Origin: Spirillospora albida
GTDB lineage: Bacteria > Actinomycetota > Actinomycetes > Streptosporangiales > Streptosporangiaceae
Direction: 5' to 3'
DNA length: 64,000 bases
Assembly: GCF_000718255.1 (NCBI RefSeq)
Contig: NZ_JOFJ01000011.1
Coordinates: 62,001-126,000, forward strand
Under the pieces are notes generated by a model. That model worked only from the letters and a program-made list of their open reading frames with translations. It did no database searches and was not told the origin of the DNA. The position numbers and the translations under genes are program-made. This document shows positions 15,525-25,125 of the stretch, in pieces (positions within the stretch are counted from its first letter, which is position 1; every line of letters begins with the position of its first letter).

Positions 15525-16016
15525 ATGACCGATTTGATGCTCACCGTGATCAAGCTGGCGTTCCTGCTGGTGCTCTGGCTTTTCGTCATCGCGGCCGTCG
15601 GCGTGATCCGGGCCGACCTGTTCGGATCCTCGAAGGCGGCCGCGCGGGCGGCCGCGCCGCGCGCCGCCAAACCCCCGAAGCCGGCCAAGGCGTCCCGGAC
15701 GCCGCAGCGCAGCGCGCAGGGCGGCCAGCCGACAAAACTCGTCGTCGTTCAGGGCGAACGGGCCGGAACCGTCATCGACCTCTCAGGGGTGCCGATCACC
15801 ATCGGTCGGGCGAATGACGCGACACTGGTCGTGACCGACGACTACGCTTCGAGCCGGCATGCCCGCATTTACGCGCAGGACGGTCAGTGGATCGTGGAAG
15901 ATCTCGGCTCGACCAATGGGACCTATCTCGGACGGACGAAGGTGAGCCGGCCGATGCCGATCCCGCCGGGCGTCCCGGTCCGTATCGGCAAGACCGTGAT
16001 CGAGCTCCGCAAATGA
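15525..16016 (+). CDS. fhaB: FhaB (FipA-like) membrane FHA protein
   Basis: 163 residues: a single N-terminal membrane segment (about 5-28), an Ala/Lys/Pro-rich linker and an FHA domain (about 80-163) with IGRANDATL, SSRHARI and DLGSTNGTYLG. In mycobacteria FhaB/FipA is a PknA/PknB substrate that bridges to division proteins. The stop overlaps the next start (ATGA at 16013-16016). Confidence 0.93.
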   Translation: MTDLMLTVIKLAFLLVLWLFVIAAVGVIRADLFGSSKAAARAAAPRAAKPPKPAKASRTPQRSAQGGQPTKLVVVQGERAGTVIDLSGVPITIGRANDATLVVTDDYASSRHARIYAQDGQWIVEDLGSTNGTYLGRTKVSRPMPIPPGVPVRIGKTVIELRK

Positions 16017-17566
16017 CTCTGGGAATCCGCTACGCGGCGCGCTCCGACGTCGGGATGCTGCGCGAGGGCAACGAGGACTCGGCGTACGCGGGCGCGCACC
16101 TGCTCGCGGTCGCGGACGGCATGGGCGGCCATGTCGGCGGCGAGATCGCGAGCGCGGCGGCGATCGAGGCGCTGCGCGGGCTCGACAAGGACCTGCCCGC
16201 GTCGGAGCTGCTGGCGGCGCTGGAGCACACGGTCAAGACGGCGAACGACAACCTGCACCGCATCGTGGAGTCCGACCCGGCCCTCCAGGGCATGGGCACG
16301 ACGCTGACCGCGATGCTGTGGGCGGGGAACCAGATCGCGCTGGTCCACATCGGCGACTCCCGCGCGTACCTGCTGCGGGACGGCAGCCTGTTCCAGATCA
16401 CGCACGACCACACGCTGGTGCAGTCGCTGGTCGACGAGGGCCGGATCAGCCCGGACGAGGCGGCGTCGCATCCGCAGCGGTCGCTGCTGCTGCGCGCGCT
16501 CGACGGCCGCGGCGAGGTCGACCCGGATCTGTCGCTGCGCGAGGCGCAGGTCGGCGACCGGTACCTGCTGTGCTCGGACGGGCTGTCCGGCGTCGTCACC
16601 GCGGAGACGATCTTCCAGGTGCTGACGGACGTCCCGGACCCGGAGCAGGCCGTCCGGCAGCTCATCGATCTGGCGAATCGCGGCGGCGGCCCCGACAACA
16701 TCACGTGCGTCGTCGCGGACGTCGTGGAGCTCGGCCGGCAGGCGCCGACCGGCGGGCCGGGGACGGCGGTGGGGGCGGCGGCGAACGCGTCGGTGCCGGA
16801 GCCGCCGGGCGGCGGGCCGGGCGCGCAGACGACGGCGGTCGACACCCCGGCGAGCCGGGCGGCGCAGCTGCGGGACACGCGGCCGCAGCCGCCGGTCGCG
16901 GTGGACGAGATGCCGCCGCCGGCGCCGATGCCGATGGCGGGCCCGCCCGGGGCGCCGCCGCCGGCCGCGCCGGGGGGCGGCGGGATGCGCCGGTGGACGT
17001 GGCTGGTCGTGGTGGCCGGGGTCGTCGTGGTCACGGTCGCGGCGGGCGCGTTCCTGGTGCTCCAGGACGTCCGGAACGGCTACTACATCGGCGAGGAGAA
17101 GGGCCACGTCGTCCTGTACCGGGGGACGAACGAGGACGTTCCGCTGCTCAGCCTGTCCCGCAGGGCCGACGCGAAGGACCAGCCGAACCCGCCGATCCCG
17201 GTCGCGGACCTCCCGCAGGACCTCCAGGCCCAGGTGAAGAAGAGCTACACGGTGCAGGGCAAGGCGGCCGTCGCCGAACTGGTGAGCCGCGTGTGCAAGT
17301 ACGTCCTCGCGGACGAGGGCGGCAAGGTCGTCGTCGTCAAGGGCAAGGGCCGGCAGGACTGCCAGCAGACGAAGCAGGTCACCGACATCCAGGTGAACCA
17401 GCTTCCGACGGAGGACGTCCAGGCGCTGTCGGAGGGAACGCTCGCGTTCGTCGGGCGTCCGGCGGCCGACGCGGAGCTGGTGAAGCTGCGCGAGCGGCGG
17501 GACGCGTGCGCCAAGGCGGGCGACGCGACGCCGCAGGGCTGCCCCACGGGCGGGGGGAAGCCGTAG
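16013..17566 (+). CDS. pstP: PstP, PP2C-family Ser/Thr phosphatase
   Basis: 517 residues. The catalytic PP2C domain (about 1-240) shows the metal-binding motifs: RSDVGMLREGNEDSA, VADGMGGHVGGEIAS, HIGDSRAYLL, LLCSDGLSG and GPDNITCVVAD. A Pro/Ala-rich juxtamembrane region, one membrane segment (about 326-347) and a 165-residue extracellular domain follow. It dephosphorylates PknA/PknB and their substrates. The start overlaps the fhaB stop and the stop abuts the rodA start directly. Confidence 0.95.
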   Translation: MTLGIRYAARSDVGMLREGNEDSAYAGAHLLAVADGMGGHVGGEIASAAAIEALRGLDKDLPASELLAALEHTVKTANDNLHRIVESDPALQGMGTTLTAMLWAGNQIALVHIGDSRAYLLRDGSLFQITHDHTLVQSLVDEGRISPDEAASHPQRSLLLRALDGRGEVDPDLSLREAQVGDRYLLCSDGLSGVVTAETIFQVLTDVPDPEQAVRQLIDLANRGGGPDNITCVVADVVELGRQAPTGGPGTAVGAAANASVPEPPGGGPGAQTTAVDTPASRAAQLRDTRPQPPVAVDEMPPPAPMPMAGPPGAPPPAAPGGGGMRRWTWLVVVAGVVVVTVAAGAFLVLQDVRNGYYIGEEKGHVVLYRGTNEDVPLLSLSRRADAKDQPNPPIPVADLPQDLQAQVKKSYTVQGKAAVAELVSRVCKYVLADEGGKVVVVKGKGRQDCQQTKQVTDIQVNQLPTEDVQALSEGTLAFVGRPAADAELVKLRERRDACAKAGDATPQGCPTGGGKP

Positions 17567-19156
17567 ATGCCTTCACTCGGGGAGCAGATCAGGGCGCATC
17601 TGCCGTACCAGCGCCGCAACGCCGCCTCACTGGCGCTGCTGGTCTTCGCGATGGTGCTGACGCTGTCGGCGTTCGCGGAGGTCGGCCTCGCGCGTGACGG
17701 CAAGATCCCGACAGCGCTGTTCGGGTACGGCGGCGCCCTGGTGGTGCTGGCGATGGCGGCGTACTTCGTCCAGGCGAAGTTCACGCCGTACGCCGATCCG
17801 CTGCTGCTGCCGCTGGCGGTGGCGCTGAACGGCCTCGGCCTCGCGATGATCTACCGGCTGGACCTCGACACCAGCCATGACCGCAGGGTCGCGGCGGCGG
17901 CGGGCAAGAAGCTCCTGCCGGACGCGGCGGACGCGCCGAGCCAGCTGATGTGGACGTTCGTCGGCATCGTGCTCTTCGTCGCGGCGGTCGCCATCATGCG
18001 CGACACCGACAAGACGGACGCGCCGCTGTCGTTCACCCCGAAGACGGCGCAGCGCTACACGTACCTGATCGGCCTCACCGCGATCATCCTGCTGATGCTG
18101 CCGATCGTTCCCGGCATCGGACGCGAGGTGAACGGCGCCCGGGTCTGGATCTTCATCGGCCCGTTCTCGGTGCAGCCGGGCGAGTTCGCGAAGCTGCTGC
18201 TGGTCGTGTTCTTCGCCGGATACCTGGTGAACAAGCGGCAGGCGATGTCGCTGATCGGCAAGAAGATCGGCCCGGTCAGCCTGCCGCGCGGCCGCGATCT
18301 CGGCCCGATCCTGGTGATCTGGTTCTTCTGCCTGGGCGTGCTGTTCATGCAGAAGGACCTCGGGACGGCGCTGCTGTACTTCGGGCTGTTCATCTCGATG
18401 CTCTACATCGCGACGCAGCGGGTGTCGTGGGTGATGATCGGCGTCGGGCTGCTGGCGGCGGGCGTGTTCATCGCGACGCTGCTGCCGTTCATGGGCCATG
18501 TGAACCAGCGCATCGACATCTGGCAGAACCCGAAGCCGTACTTCGACGGCGGCTGCCTGATGGAGAGCGGGAAGGTCGTCCCGGTCAACCCGGACACCGA
18601 GATCTACAAGAAGTGGGACGCGAAGGGCGACCCGTCGCCGGGGTTCTCCGCGTGCGTGAGCGAGCTGGGCGGTGAGTACTCCGACAGCGCGCAGCTGATG
18701 AAGGGCCTGTTCTCGCTCGGCCAGGGCGGGGTGCTCGGCACCGGCCTCGGCCAGGGGGAGCCGTGGCGGACGCCGCTGTCGTTCAGCGACTTCATCTTCG
18801 ACTCGATGGGCGAGGAACTCGGCCTGACGGGGCTGATGGCGCTGCTGCTGATGTACGCGCTGATCGTGCAGCGCGGCATGAAGACGGCGGTGGCGGCGCG
18901 GGACCCGTTCCTGAAACTGTTCGCGGGCGGTGTCTCGTTCGTCCTGGCGCTGCAGGTGTTCGTCATCGTCGGCGGGGTGACGAAGCTCATCCCGCTGACG
19001 GGTCTGACGACGCCGTTCCTGTCGCAGGGCGGTTCGTCGCTGATGGCGAACTGGATCCTGATCGCGATCCTGGTCCGGATGAGCCACGACGCCCGCAAGC
19101 CGGCGCCGCAGGCGATCCAGGACGAGGGAATGACCCAGATCGTGAGCACGAGGTGA
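17567..19156 (+). CDS. rodA: RodA/FtsW-family SEDS glycosyltransferase
   Basis: 529 residues with 10-12 membrane segments. SEDS signatures include GARVWIFIGPFSVQPGEFAKLLLVVFF (split here by eye into its conserved halves), KDLGTALLYF, and the C-terminal IPLTGLTTPFLSQGGSS. It polymerises lipid II into glycan strands with the PBP encoded next. Compared with FtsW it carries a larger extracytoplasmic loop (about 320-375). The ATG follows the pstP stop with no gap, so translation is coupled. Confidence 0.93.
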   Translation: MPSLGEQIRAHLPYQRRNAASLALLVFAMVLTLSAFAEVGLARDGKIPTALFGYGGALVVLAMAAYFVQAKFTPYADPLLLPLAVALNGLGLAMIYRLDLDTSHDRRVAAAAGKKLLPDAADAPSQLMWTFVGIVLFVAAVAIMRDTDKTDAPLSFTPKTAQRYTYLIGLTAIILLMLPIVPGIGREVNGARVWIFIGPFSVQPGEFAKLLLVVFFAGYLVNKRQAMSLIGKKIGPVSLPRGRDLGPILVIWFFCLGVLFMQKDLGTALLYFGLFISMLYIATQRVSWVMIGVGLLAAGVFIATLLPFMGHVNQRIDIWQNPKPYFDGGCLMESGKVVPVNPDTEIYKKWDAKGDPSPGFSACVSELGGEYSDSAQLMKGLFSLGQGGVLGTGLGQGEPWRTPLSFSDFIFDSMGEELGLTGLMALLLMYALIVQRGMKTAVAARDPFLKLFAGGVSFVLALQVFVIVGGVTKLIPLTGLTTPFLSQGGSSLMANWILIAILVRMSHDARKPAPQAIQDEGMTQIVSTR

Positions 19157-19203
19157 CCGTCGTGTCCGATCGCGGCCGTCGTATCCGGGGGGACCGGGGC
19201 CCA

Positions 19204-19227
19204 ATGAACATGGACGTGATCCGATGA
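19204..19227 (+). other. seven-codon frame overlapping the pbpA start
   Basis: ATGAACATGGAC occurs twice, at 19204 and 19224. The first copy opens a seven-codon frame (MNMDVIR) behind a GGGGGACC site; its TGA (19225-19227) overlaps the pbpA ATG. It may act as a coupling mini-cistron or be a fossil duplication of the start region. Confidence 0.35.
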
Positions 19228-20705
19228 ACATGGACAAGCCGATCCGGCGGGTGGCGATCTTCGCGTTGCTGCTGTTCTTCGGGCTGATGGCGCAGGTCAA
19301 CTACGTCCAGGGCAGCCAGGCGGAGGATTTGCGGACCGACGCCCGCAACAGCCGGCAGTACTCGGACGTGTTCAACAACCCGCGCGGCCAGATCTCCACG
19401 GGCGGCGTGGTGCTGGTGTCGTCGACCCCGACGAACAAGGACAACCCGAAGTACGGCCGCACCTACAAGGAGGGGCCGGTGTTCGCGCCGGTCACGGGCT
19501 ACTTCAACGGGAACGCCTCGCAGCTGGAGCGGGCCTACAACTCGCTGCTCAGCGGCAAGGACAAGCGGGTCACGCGGCAGCACTGGTTCGACGCGTTCAT
19601 CGGCAAGAAGCCGGACGGGGCGAACCTGGAGCTGACGATCGACCCGCGGGCGCAGCGGACGGCGTACGAGGCGCTGAAGAACCAGACGTCGGCGGGGCGG
19701 CGCGGCGGAGCCGTGGTGCTGGACGCCAAGACCGGCGCGCTGAAGGTGGCGGCGTCGTGGCCGTCGTTCGACCCGAACGAGGTGGCGCCGCAGACGGGCA
19801 CGAAGGGCGTGAAGCGCCTGGAGGAGCTCGACCAGGGCAAGGGCGTCATCAAGCCGCTCATCGACAACGCGCTCAGCCAGACGTTCCCGCCGGGTTCGTC
19901 GTTCAAGGCGCTCGTCGCGGCGCTCGGCATGGAGAAGCTCGGGCTGGACGAGTCGAGCAGCGTGAACACGGGCCCGCTGCTGCTGCCGGAGTCGAACCGG
20001 CCGCTGCCGAACTCGCACGACAGCGGGCAGTGCGCGGGCACGGCGCCGCTGAAGGGCGCGTTCGCGGAGTCCTGCAACACCTCGTTCGGGCGGCTCGCGC
20101 TCGATCTCGGGATCCAGCAGCTCAGCGAGGGTTCGGAGCCGTACGGGTTCGGCAAGCGGGTGTTCGTCGAGCCGGACTTCCCGGCCGCGGTGAGCGATAT
20201 CCCGGTGTCGTTCACGGGCGCGGACGGCAAGACCGTCCAGACCGGGCGGGACGGCACGGCCAGGTCCGGCATCGGCCAGGAGAACGTGCGGTCCACGCCG
20301 CTGCAGATGGCGATGGTCGCGGCGGCGATCGTCAACGACGGCAAGATCATGAACCCGTATCTGGTGCAGCGGGCGCGCGCGAAGGACCAGAGCGTCCTCT
20401 ACAACGCGGACCCGAAGGAGTACGGCCAGGCGATGAAGGCCGACACCGCCGAGCAGCTGCGCGGGATGATGCGCGCGGTCATCGAGGTGGGCACGGCGAA
20501 GAACCTGCAGGGCCGCAACATCGCCGGTAAGACGGGCACGGCGGAGCAGGGCGGCGGCAACCCGAACGCGCGGTGGTTCGTCGGGTTCGCCCCGGTCGAG
20601 AACCCGCGCTACGCCTTCGCCGTGATGACCGAGGGCCCGAACGACGGCGCCACCAACGCCGGTCCGGTGGCCGCGGCGATCATGGCCCAGGTGTTGAAGA
20701 AGTGA
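19224..20705 (+). CDS. pbpA: PbpA, class B penicillin-binding protein
   Basis: 493 residues: one N-terminal membrane anchor (about 8-28), dimerisation/pedestal domain, and a transpeptidase domain with SxxK at S225-K228 (PGSSFK), SxN as S283-C-N285 and KTG at 436-438. It cross-links peptidoglycan made by RodA. The start may be this ATG or the in-frame ATG at 19230, which gives the family-typical MDKPIRRVA N-terminus. The stop overlaps the pknA GTG (GTGA at 20702-20705). Confidence 0.95.
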   Translation: MNMDKPIRRVAIFALLLFFGLMAQVNYVQGSQAEDLRTDARNSRQYSDVFNNPRGQISTGGVVLVSSTPTNKDNPKYGRTYKEGPVFAPVTGYFNGNASQLERAYNSLLSGKDKRVTRQHWFDAFIGKKPDGANLELTIDPRAQRTAYEALKNQTSAGRRGGAVVLDAKTGALKVAASWPSFDPNEVAPQTGTKGVKRLEELDQGKGVIKPLIDNALSQTFPPGSSFKALVAALGMEKLGLDESSSVNTGPLLLPESNRPLPNSHDSGQCAGTAPLKGAFAESCNTSFGRLALDLGIQQLSEGSEPYGFGKRVFVEPDFPAAVSDIPVSFTGADGKTVQTGRDGTARSGIGQENVRSTPLQMAMVAAAIVNDGKIMNPYLVQRARAKDQSVLYNADPKEYGQAMKADTAEQLRGMMRAVIEVGTAKNLQGRNIAGKTGTAEQGGGNPNARWFVGFAPVENPRYAFAVMTEGPNDGATNAGPVAAAIMAQVLKK

Positions 20706-22117
20706 GCGCGGACCTCGTCCTGTCCGGCCGGTACCGGCTGCTCGAGCGGCTGGCGACCGGCGGGATGGGCGAGGTCTGGCGGGCCGTCGACGAGTCGCTG
20801 GGCCGGGACGTGGCGGTGAAGCTGCTGCGGCTGGAGTTCGACGACGACGCGTCGGCGCAGGCCCGGTTCGAGTCGGAGGCGCGGCTCGCGGCGGGGCTGC
20901 ACCACGGCGGGATCGCGCAGGTCTACGACTTCGGCGCGCAGGACGGCCGGACGTTCCTGGTCATGGAGCTGGTGCCGGGCGAGCCCCTCGACGAGATCAT
21001 CGGGCGGGACGGCGGGCTGCCGGTGGAGGCCGTCCTCGACCTGCTGGTGCAGGCGGCGCGGGCGCTCGCGGTGCCGCACGCGGCGGGGATCGTCCACCGG
21101 GACGTGAAGCCCGCGAACCTGATGGTCTCCCCGGACGGCGCCGTGAAGATCACGGATTTCGGGATCGCGCGGCGGCTGGCGGCGGCGGCGCAGACCCAGA
21201 CCGGCATGGTCATGGGGACGGCGCACTACATCTCGCCGGAGCAGGCGTCCGGCAAGGAGGTGTCGCCCTCGGCCGACCTGTACTCGCTGGGCGTGGTGGC
21301 GTACGAGTGCCTGACGGGGCGGCCGCCGTTCGAGGGCCGGGGCCCGGTGCAGATCGCGATGAAGCACGTCCGGGACGCGGCGCCGGAGCTGCCCGCGCAC
21401 GTGCCGGCGGCGGTGCGGGAGCTGGTCGCGGCGCTGCTGGCGAAGAGTCCGGCGGACCGTCCGCAGGACGCGTCGGAGGTCGCGGACCTCGCCCTGCGGA
21501 TCCGCGCCGACCTGGCGGCGCGGCCCGTCCCGGAGCCGGCCGCACCGGATGTGGGGACGACCGTGGTCTCCCCGCGATTTGACGGGGACGAATCGCCCGA
21601 TAGCCTCACGAACAAGACAGTGACCGGGCAACGGCGCGCGGCACTGGTGTCCGCTTCAGCGGCCGTCGGGGTACTGGCGGCGGTGCTCGCGGGAGCCCTG
21701 CTGGCGGGTTCGGCGCCGGCCGAGTCCGGCCCGGTCCGGCCGGATCCGTCCGGGGCCCCGGCCACGAGCCCGGTCGGCGACGGCGCCGACGATCCACCGG
21801 CCGAGACGTCCGGCACACCCATCGCACCGGTGACCGGACGCTCCGGGCCGGCGGCCGTACCGCGCCGGCGGCCGACGGACACGCCCGCTCCGGCGGCGTC
21901 CAGTCCGTCGACGCCGGCGAGTCCTGGCGTGTCCCCTTCGCGGAAACCGACCGGCAAACCGACCCGGGTGACGCCCAGCGCCCCCCAACCGACCCCCACA
22001 CCGGTGGAGACCACAACGACTCCGTCAACTCCGAGCCCGGATCCATCCCCCGATCAGAACGGGGAGATAGGTTCGGAGGACATGGGTGGAGACGTGCGAG
22101 GGAAAGTGCACATATGA
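20702..22117 (+). CDS. pknA: PknA, eukaryotic-type Ser/Thr kinase
   Basis: 471 residues. The kinase domain has a Gly loop (LATGGMGEVWRA), catalytic Lys40, HRDVKPANLM with Asp134, DFG and the SPEQASGKEV APE-like motif. A membrane segment (about 312-337) is followed by a 135-residue Pro/Ser/Thr-rich outer tail without PASTA repeats. PknA phosphorylates division and cell wall enzymes and cross-phosphorylates PknB. It begins with GTG overlapping pbpA and ends overlapping pknB. Confidence 0.95.
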   Translation: MSADLVLSGRYRLLERLATGGMGEVWRAVDESLGRDVAVKLLRLEFDDDASAQARFESEARLAAGLHHGGIAQVYDFGAQDGRTFLVMELVPGEPLDEIIGRDGGLPVEAVLDLLVQAARALAVPHAAGIVHRDVKPANLMVSPDGAVKITDFGIARRLAAAAQTQTGMVMGTAHYISPEQASGKEVSPSADLYSLGVVAYECLTGRPPFEGRGPVQIAMKHVRDAAPELPAHVPAAVRELVAALLAKSPADRPQDASEVADLALRIRADLAARPVPEPAAPDVGTTVVSPRFDGDESPDSLTNKTVTGQRRAALVSASAAVGVLAAVLAGALLAGSAPAESGPVRPDPSGAPATSPVGDGADDPPAETSGTPIAPVTGRSGPAAVPRRRPTDTPAPAASSPSTPASPGVSPSRKPTGKPTRVTPSAPQPTPTPVETTTTPSTPSPDPSPDQNGEIGSEDMGGDVRGKVHI

Positions 22118-23916
22118 GTCAACCTCGGCTGCTCGGCGGCCGCTACGAGCTCGACACGGTGATCGGGCGCGGCGGCATGGCCGAGGTCTACCGCGCCCGG
22201 GACCTGCGGCTGGACCGTGTGGTCGCGGTCAAGACGCTGCGCTCCGACCTGGCCCGCGACCCCACGTTCCAGGCCCGTTTCCGCCGTGAGGCGCAGTCCG
22301 CCGCGTCGCTGAACCACCCGTCCGTCATCGCGGTGTACGACACCGGCGAGGACATGATCGGCGACACTTCCATCCCGTACATCGTGATGGAGTACGTGGA
22401 CGGCAGCACGCTGCGCGACCTGCTGCGGGAGAACCGGGCGCTGCTCCCCGAGAAGGCCCTGGAGATCACCGACGGGATCCTGCTGGCCCTCGACTACAGC
22501 CACCGCGGCGGCATCGTGCACCGCGACATCAAGCCGGCCAACGTGATGCTCACCCGCAATCACGAGGTCAAGGTCATGGACTTCGGCATCGCCCGCGCCA
22601 TGGCCGACTCCGCCGCGACGATGACGCAGACCGCCCAGGTGATCGGCACCGCCCAGTACCTGTCGCCGGAGCAGGCGCGCGGCGAGCGGGTCGACGCCCG
22701 CAGCGACATCTACTCGACCGGCTGCGTCCTGTACGAGCTGCTGACGGGGCGACCGCCGTTCACCGGAGACTCCCCGGTCGCGATCGCCTACCAGCACGTC
22801 CGGGAGGAGCCGGTCCCGCCGTCCCACGTCGACCCGGAGATCCCGCAGTGGGCGGACGCGATCGTCCTGAAGGCGATGGCGAAGGACGCGAACCACCGGT
22901 ACCAGAACGCGAACGAGTTCCGGCAGGAGATCCAGCGGGTCCTGCACGGGCAGCCGGTCGCGTCGACGGCCGCGTCCACGATGCTGATGGGCGGGCAGCC
23001 GCAGGGAACCCAGATGATGGGCGCCTACCCGGCGGGCGGCCCCCCGCACACGCAGATGCAGCGTCCGGTGGGCAACGGCTACGACCTCCCGCCGGTGCGG
23101 TACGACGACGAGCCGCGCGGCGGCAACGGCAAGAAGATCGCGCTGTGGGTCGCGCTGGCCGCGGTGTTCATCGGCGGTGCCGCCGTCATCGGGCTGCTGA
23201 TGAGCAACGGCAAGGATCCGGACGCGGCCAAGGTCGCGGTCCCGTCGACGCTCCTCGACACGTCGCAGAGCGAGGCGACGGCGGAGCTGACCAAGATCGG
23301 TCTGAAGGTCGGCGAGATCACGCAGGAGTACAGCGACGACATCGACAAGGGCAAGGTCATGGCGACCGACCCCAAGCCCGGCACGAGCGTGGCCAAGGGC
23401 ACGGCGGTGGCGCTGACGATCTCCAAGGGCAAGAAGCCGCCGACGGTGTACGAGATCCCGGACGTGGTGGGGAAGCCGTACACCGACGCGAAGAACCTCC
23501 TGGAGGACCGCGGGTTCAAGGTCGAGAAGCGGGTCGAGAGCAGCGACGAGGTCCCGCGCTTCAACGTGATCCGCAGTGACCCGCCCGCCGGGGAGAAGCG
23601 GCAGAAGGGCGAGACCGTCACGCTGACGGTCTCCAACGGCCCGTCCAGCCTGAAGGTGCCGACGCTGTTCAACAACAGCCAGCGGGCCGCGTGCGCGCAG
23701 CTGAAGTCGGTCGGGCTGCGCTGCAACGTGCAGCTGGGCACGCCGCCGCCGGACAAGCAGGTCGCGCCGGGCTTCGTCTACGACCAGTCCCCGGGGCCGG
23801 ACGCGACGGTCGCGCCGGGCGACACCGTGACGATCTTCGTGGCGGCGAAGCCGTCGCCGACGCCGTCGACGCCGACCGTCCCCACGTCGCCGACCATTCC
23901 GGGCCTGCCCGGCTGA
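22114..23916 (+). CDS. pknB: PknB, PASTA-domain Ser/Thr kinase
   Basis: 600 residues. Kinase domain with IGRGGMAEVYRA, Lys40, HRDIKPANVM (Asp138), DFG and SPEQARGERV; one membrane segment (about 340-362); then three PASTA repeats (about 370-440, 441-508, 509-577) that bind muropeptides or lipid II. Mycobacterial PknB has four PASTA repeats. A Thr/Pro tail closes the protein. The start forms an ATGA overlap with pknA, and two hairpins end the operon. Confidence 0.96.
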   Translation: MSQPRLLGGRYELDTVIGRGGMAEVYRARDLRLDRVVAVKTLRSDLARDPTFQARFRREAQSAASLNHPSVIAVYDTGEDMIGDTSIPYIVMEYVDGSTLRDLLRENRALLPEKALEITDGILLALDYSHRGGIVHRDIKPANVMLTRNHEVKVMDFGIARAMADSAATMTQTAQVIGTAQYLSPEQARGERVDARSDIYSTGCVLYELLTGRPPFTGDSPVAIAYQHVREEPVPPSHVDPEIPQWADAIVLKAMAKDANHRYQNANEFRQEIQRVLHGQPVASTAASTMLMGGQPQGTQMMGAYPAGGPPHTQMQRPVGNGYDLPPVRYDDEPRGGNGKKIALWVALAAVFIGGAAVIGLLMSNGKDPDAAKVAVPSTLLDTSQSEATAELTKIGLKVGEITQEYSDDIDKGKVMATDPKPGTSVAKGTAVALTISKGKKPPTVYEIPDVVGKPYTDAKNLLEDRGFKVEKRVESSDEVPRFNVIRSDPPAGEKRQKGETVTLTVSNGPSSLKVPTLFNNSQRAACAQLKSVGLRCNVQLGTPPPDKQVAPGFVYDQSPGPDATVAPGDTVTIFVAAKPSPTPSTPTVPTSPTIPGLPG

Positions 23917-23931
23917 TCCGGAGCTCGACAC

Positions 23932-23966
23932 GAAGGACCCCGGTCTCGCGGAGACCGGGGTCCTTC
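23932..23966 (+). terminator. operon terminator after pknB
   Basis: A perfect 16-bp stem GAAGGACCCCGGTCTC with a 3-nt loop, starting 16 bases after the pknB stop. Confidence 0.85.
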
Positions 23967-24014
23967 GCTGTGCACACCGTGGCCAATGGCCCGGAAGGGG
24001 GAGCGGGCATGTGA

Positions 24015-24053
24015 GAGGGCTTCCGCCACTCGGGGGCAATGGCGGAAGCCCTC
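24015..24053. terminator. second terminator hairpin
   Basis: A perfect 14-bp stem (GAGGGCTTCCGCCA and its complement) with an 11-nt loop. It may serve the convergent sortase operon arriving on the minus strand. Confidence 0.7.
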
Positions 24054-24126
24054 ACAGGGACTTCGTATGGGGACGAGTCGCCGTTACGGATCCAACCGGA
24101 AAAATATGAGCAAATCTCTGAACGGG

Positions 24127-24312
24127 TCAGCCGCGCGTGGCCTGGCCGGACGGGGTGCTCCGCACGACGCCTTGATCGAACTGGAACTTCGGCTCCAGCC
24201 AGGGGAACACGACATACCAGAGGACGAGTGCCGCGATGAGCGCGAGCGAGGCCGCGAGCGCCGCCTTCGCCGGCCACGCGCCGGGCAGGTTCCGCCAGAT
24301 CCAGGCGTACAT
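24127..24312 (-). CDS. small single-pass membrane protein linked to sortase
   Basis: 61 residues: an aromatic N-terminus (MYAWIWRNLPG), one membrane segment (about 18-40), then a short polar tail (PKFQFDQGVV). GGAGAAC precedes the ATG and the gene begins 8 bases after the sortase stop, so they share an operon. Similar small proteins accompany class E sortases in actinobacteria; function unknown. Confidence 0.65.
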   Translation of the reverse strand: MYAWIWRNLPGAWPAKAALAASLALIAALVLWYVVFPWLEPKFQFDQGVVRSTPSGQATRG

Positions 24313-24320
24313 CCGTTCTC

Positions 24321-24953
24321 CTACGTTCCCGTCCGCACGGCCCGGGGCCGCGCCTCCGCCAGCTCACCGAAGACGATCATGCGCTGGGCGGCGGAGTACT
24401 TCGGATGGCAGGTGGTGAGCGTGATCAGCCGCTCGGTGGGCTTCCTTCCCGCGCGGAACGGCACCGGCGCGGTCACCTCCACCGCCGACGGCTTCACGAT
24501 CCGGCGGTCGGTGACCTTGTAGACGTACTGCTCGGTGCTGGTGTCGATGAGGATCCGGTCGCCCCTGCGGAGCTCGCCGAGCCGGTTGAACGGCGCGGAG
24601 TAGGTCGTCCGGTGCCCGGAGACGACGAAGTTGCCGACCTCGCCCGGCAGCGCGCTGCCCGGGTAGTGGCCGGGGCCCTTGCGCAGATCGGCGCGCTCGA
24701 CGCCCTCGACGATCACGAACCGGTAGTCCTCGCCGAAGCGGGGGATGCGGATGAGCGCGAGCCCCTTTCCGAGCCGGACCCGTTCCGTGGTGACCGTGCC
24801 GCTGCGCCAGCCGTCCAGCATCTCGTCGCCGAGGCGGTCCTGCTGGTCGCGGGTGTACTGGCCGGTTCCCCACAGTTCGTAGGTCAGGAACAGCATGGTG
24901 ACGAGACCGGCGGTGACGCACAGCTCGCCCAGTCCACGGATCAGCGTCCGCAC
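24321..24953 (-). CDS. class E sortase
   Basis: 210 residues from the GTG at 24951-24953, which has GAGGAGGAGGG upstream. One N-terminal membrane segment (about 8-30) anchors a sortase domain with catalytic His in VSGHRTTY, Cys in TTCHPKYSAAQR and the Arg of the same motif; the HPKYS form is the class E signature. Class E enzymes cut LAxTG-type signals and attach proteins to the cell wall. No substrate gene with a sorting signal is seen nearby. It sits between pknB and crgA, a conserved actinobacterial position. Confidence 0.92.
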   Translation of the reverse strand: MRTLIRGLGELCVTAGLVTMLFLTYELWGTGQYTRDQQDRLGDEMLDGWRSGTVTTERVRLGKGLALIRIPRFGEDYRFVIVEGVERADLRKGPGHYPGSALPGEVGNFVVSGHRTTYSAPFNRLGELRRGDRILIDTSTEQYVYKVTDRRIVKPSAVEVTAPVPFRAGRKPTERLITLTTCHPKYSAAQRMIVFGELAEARPRAVRTGT

Positions 24954-25125
24954 CCGCGCGCCCTCCTCCTCGCCGCCGTGACTGTCGCGTGCGGCGGGGA
25001 ACCTGGGATGATGCTTCCCTGAGCCCGACGCCGTACGCTGCTCACCAGCGACTACGCTAACCGACAAAACACCCATGCGCGGACCGGCGCTCCGGCCGCC
25101 GGACGCCCGAGGAGATCGATCCACC

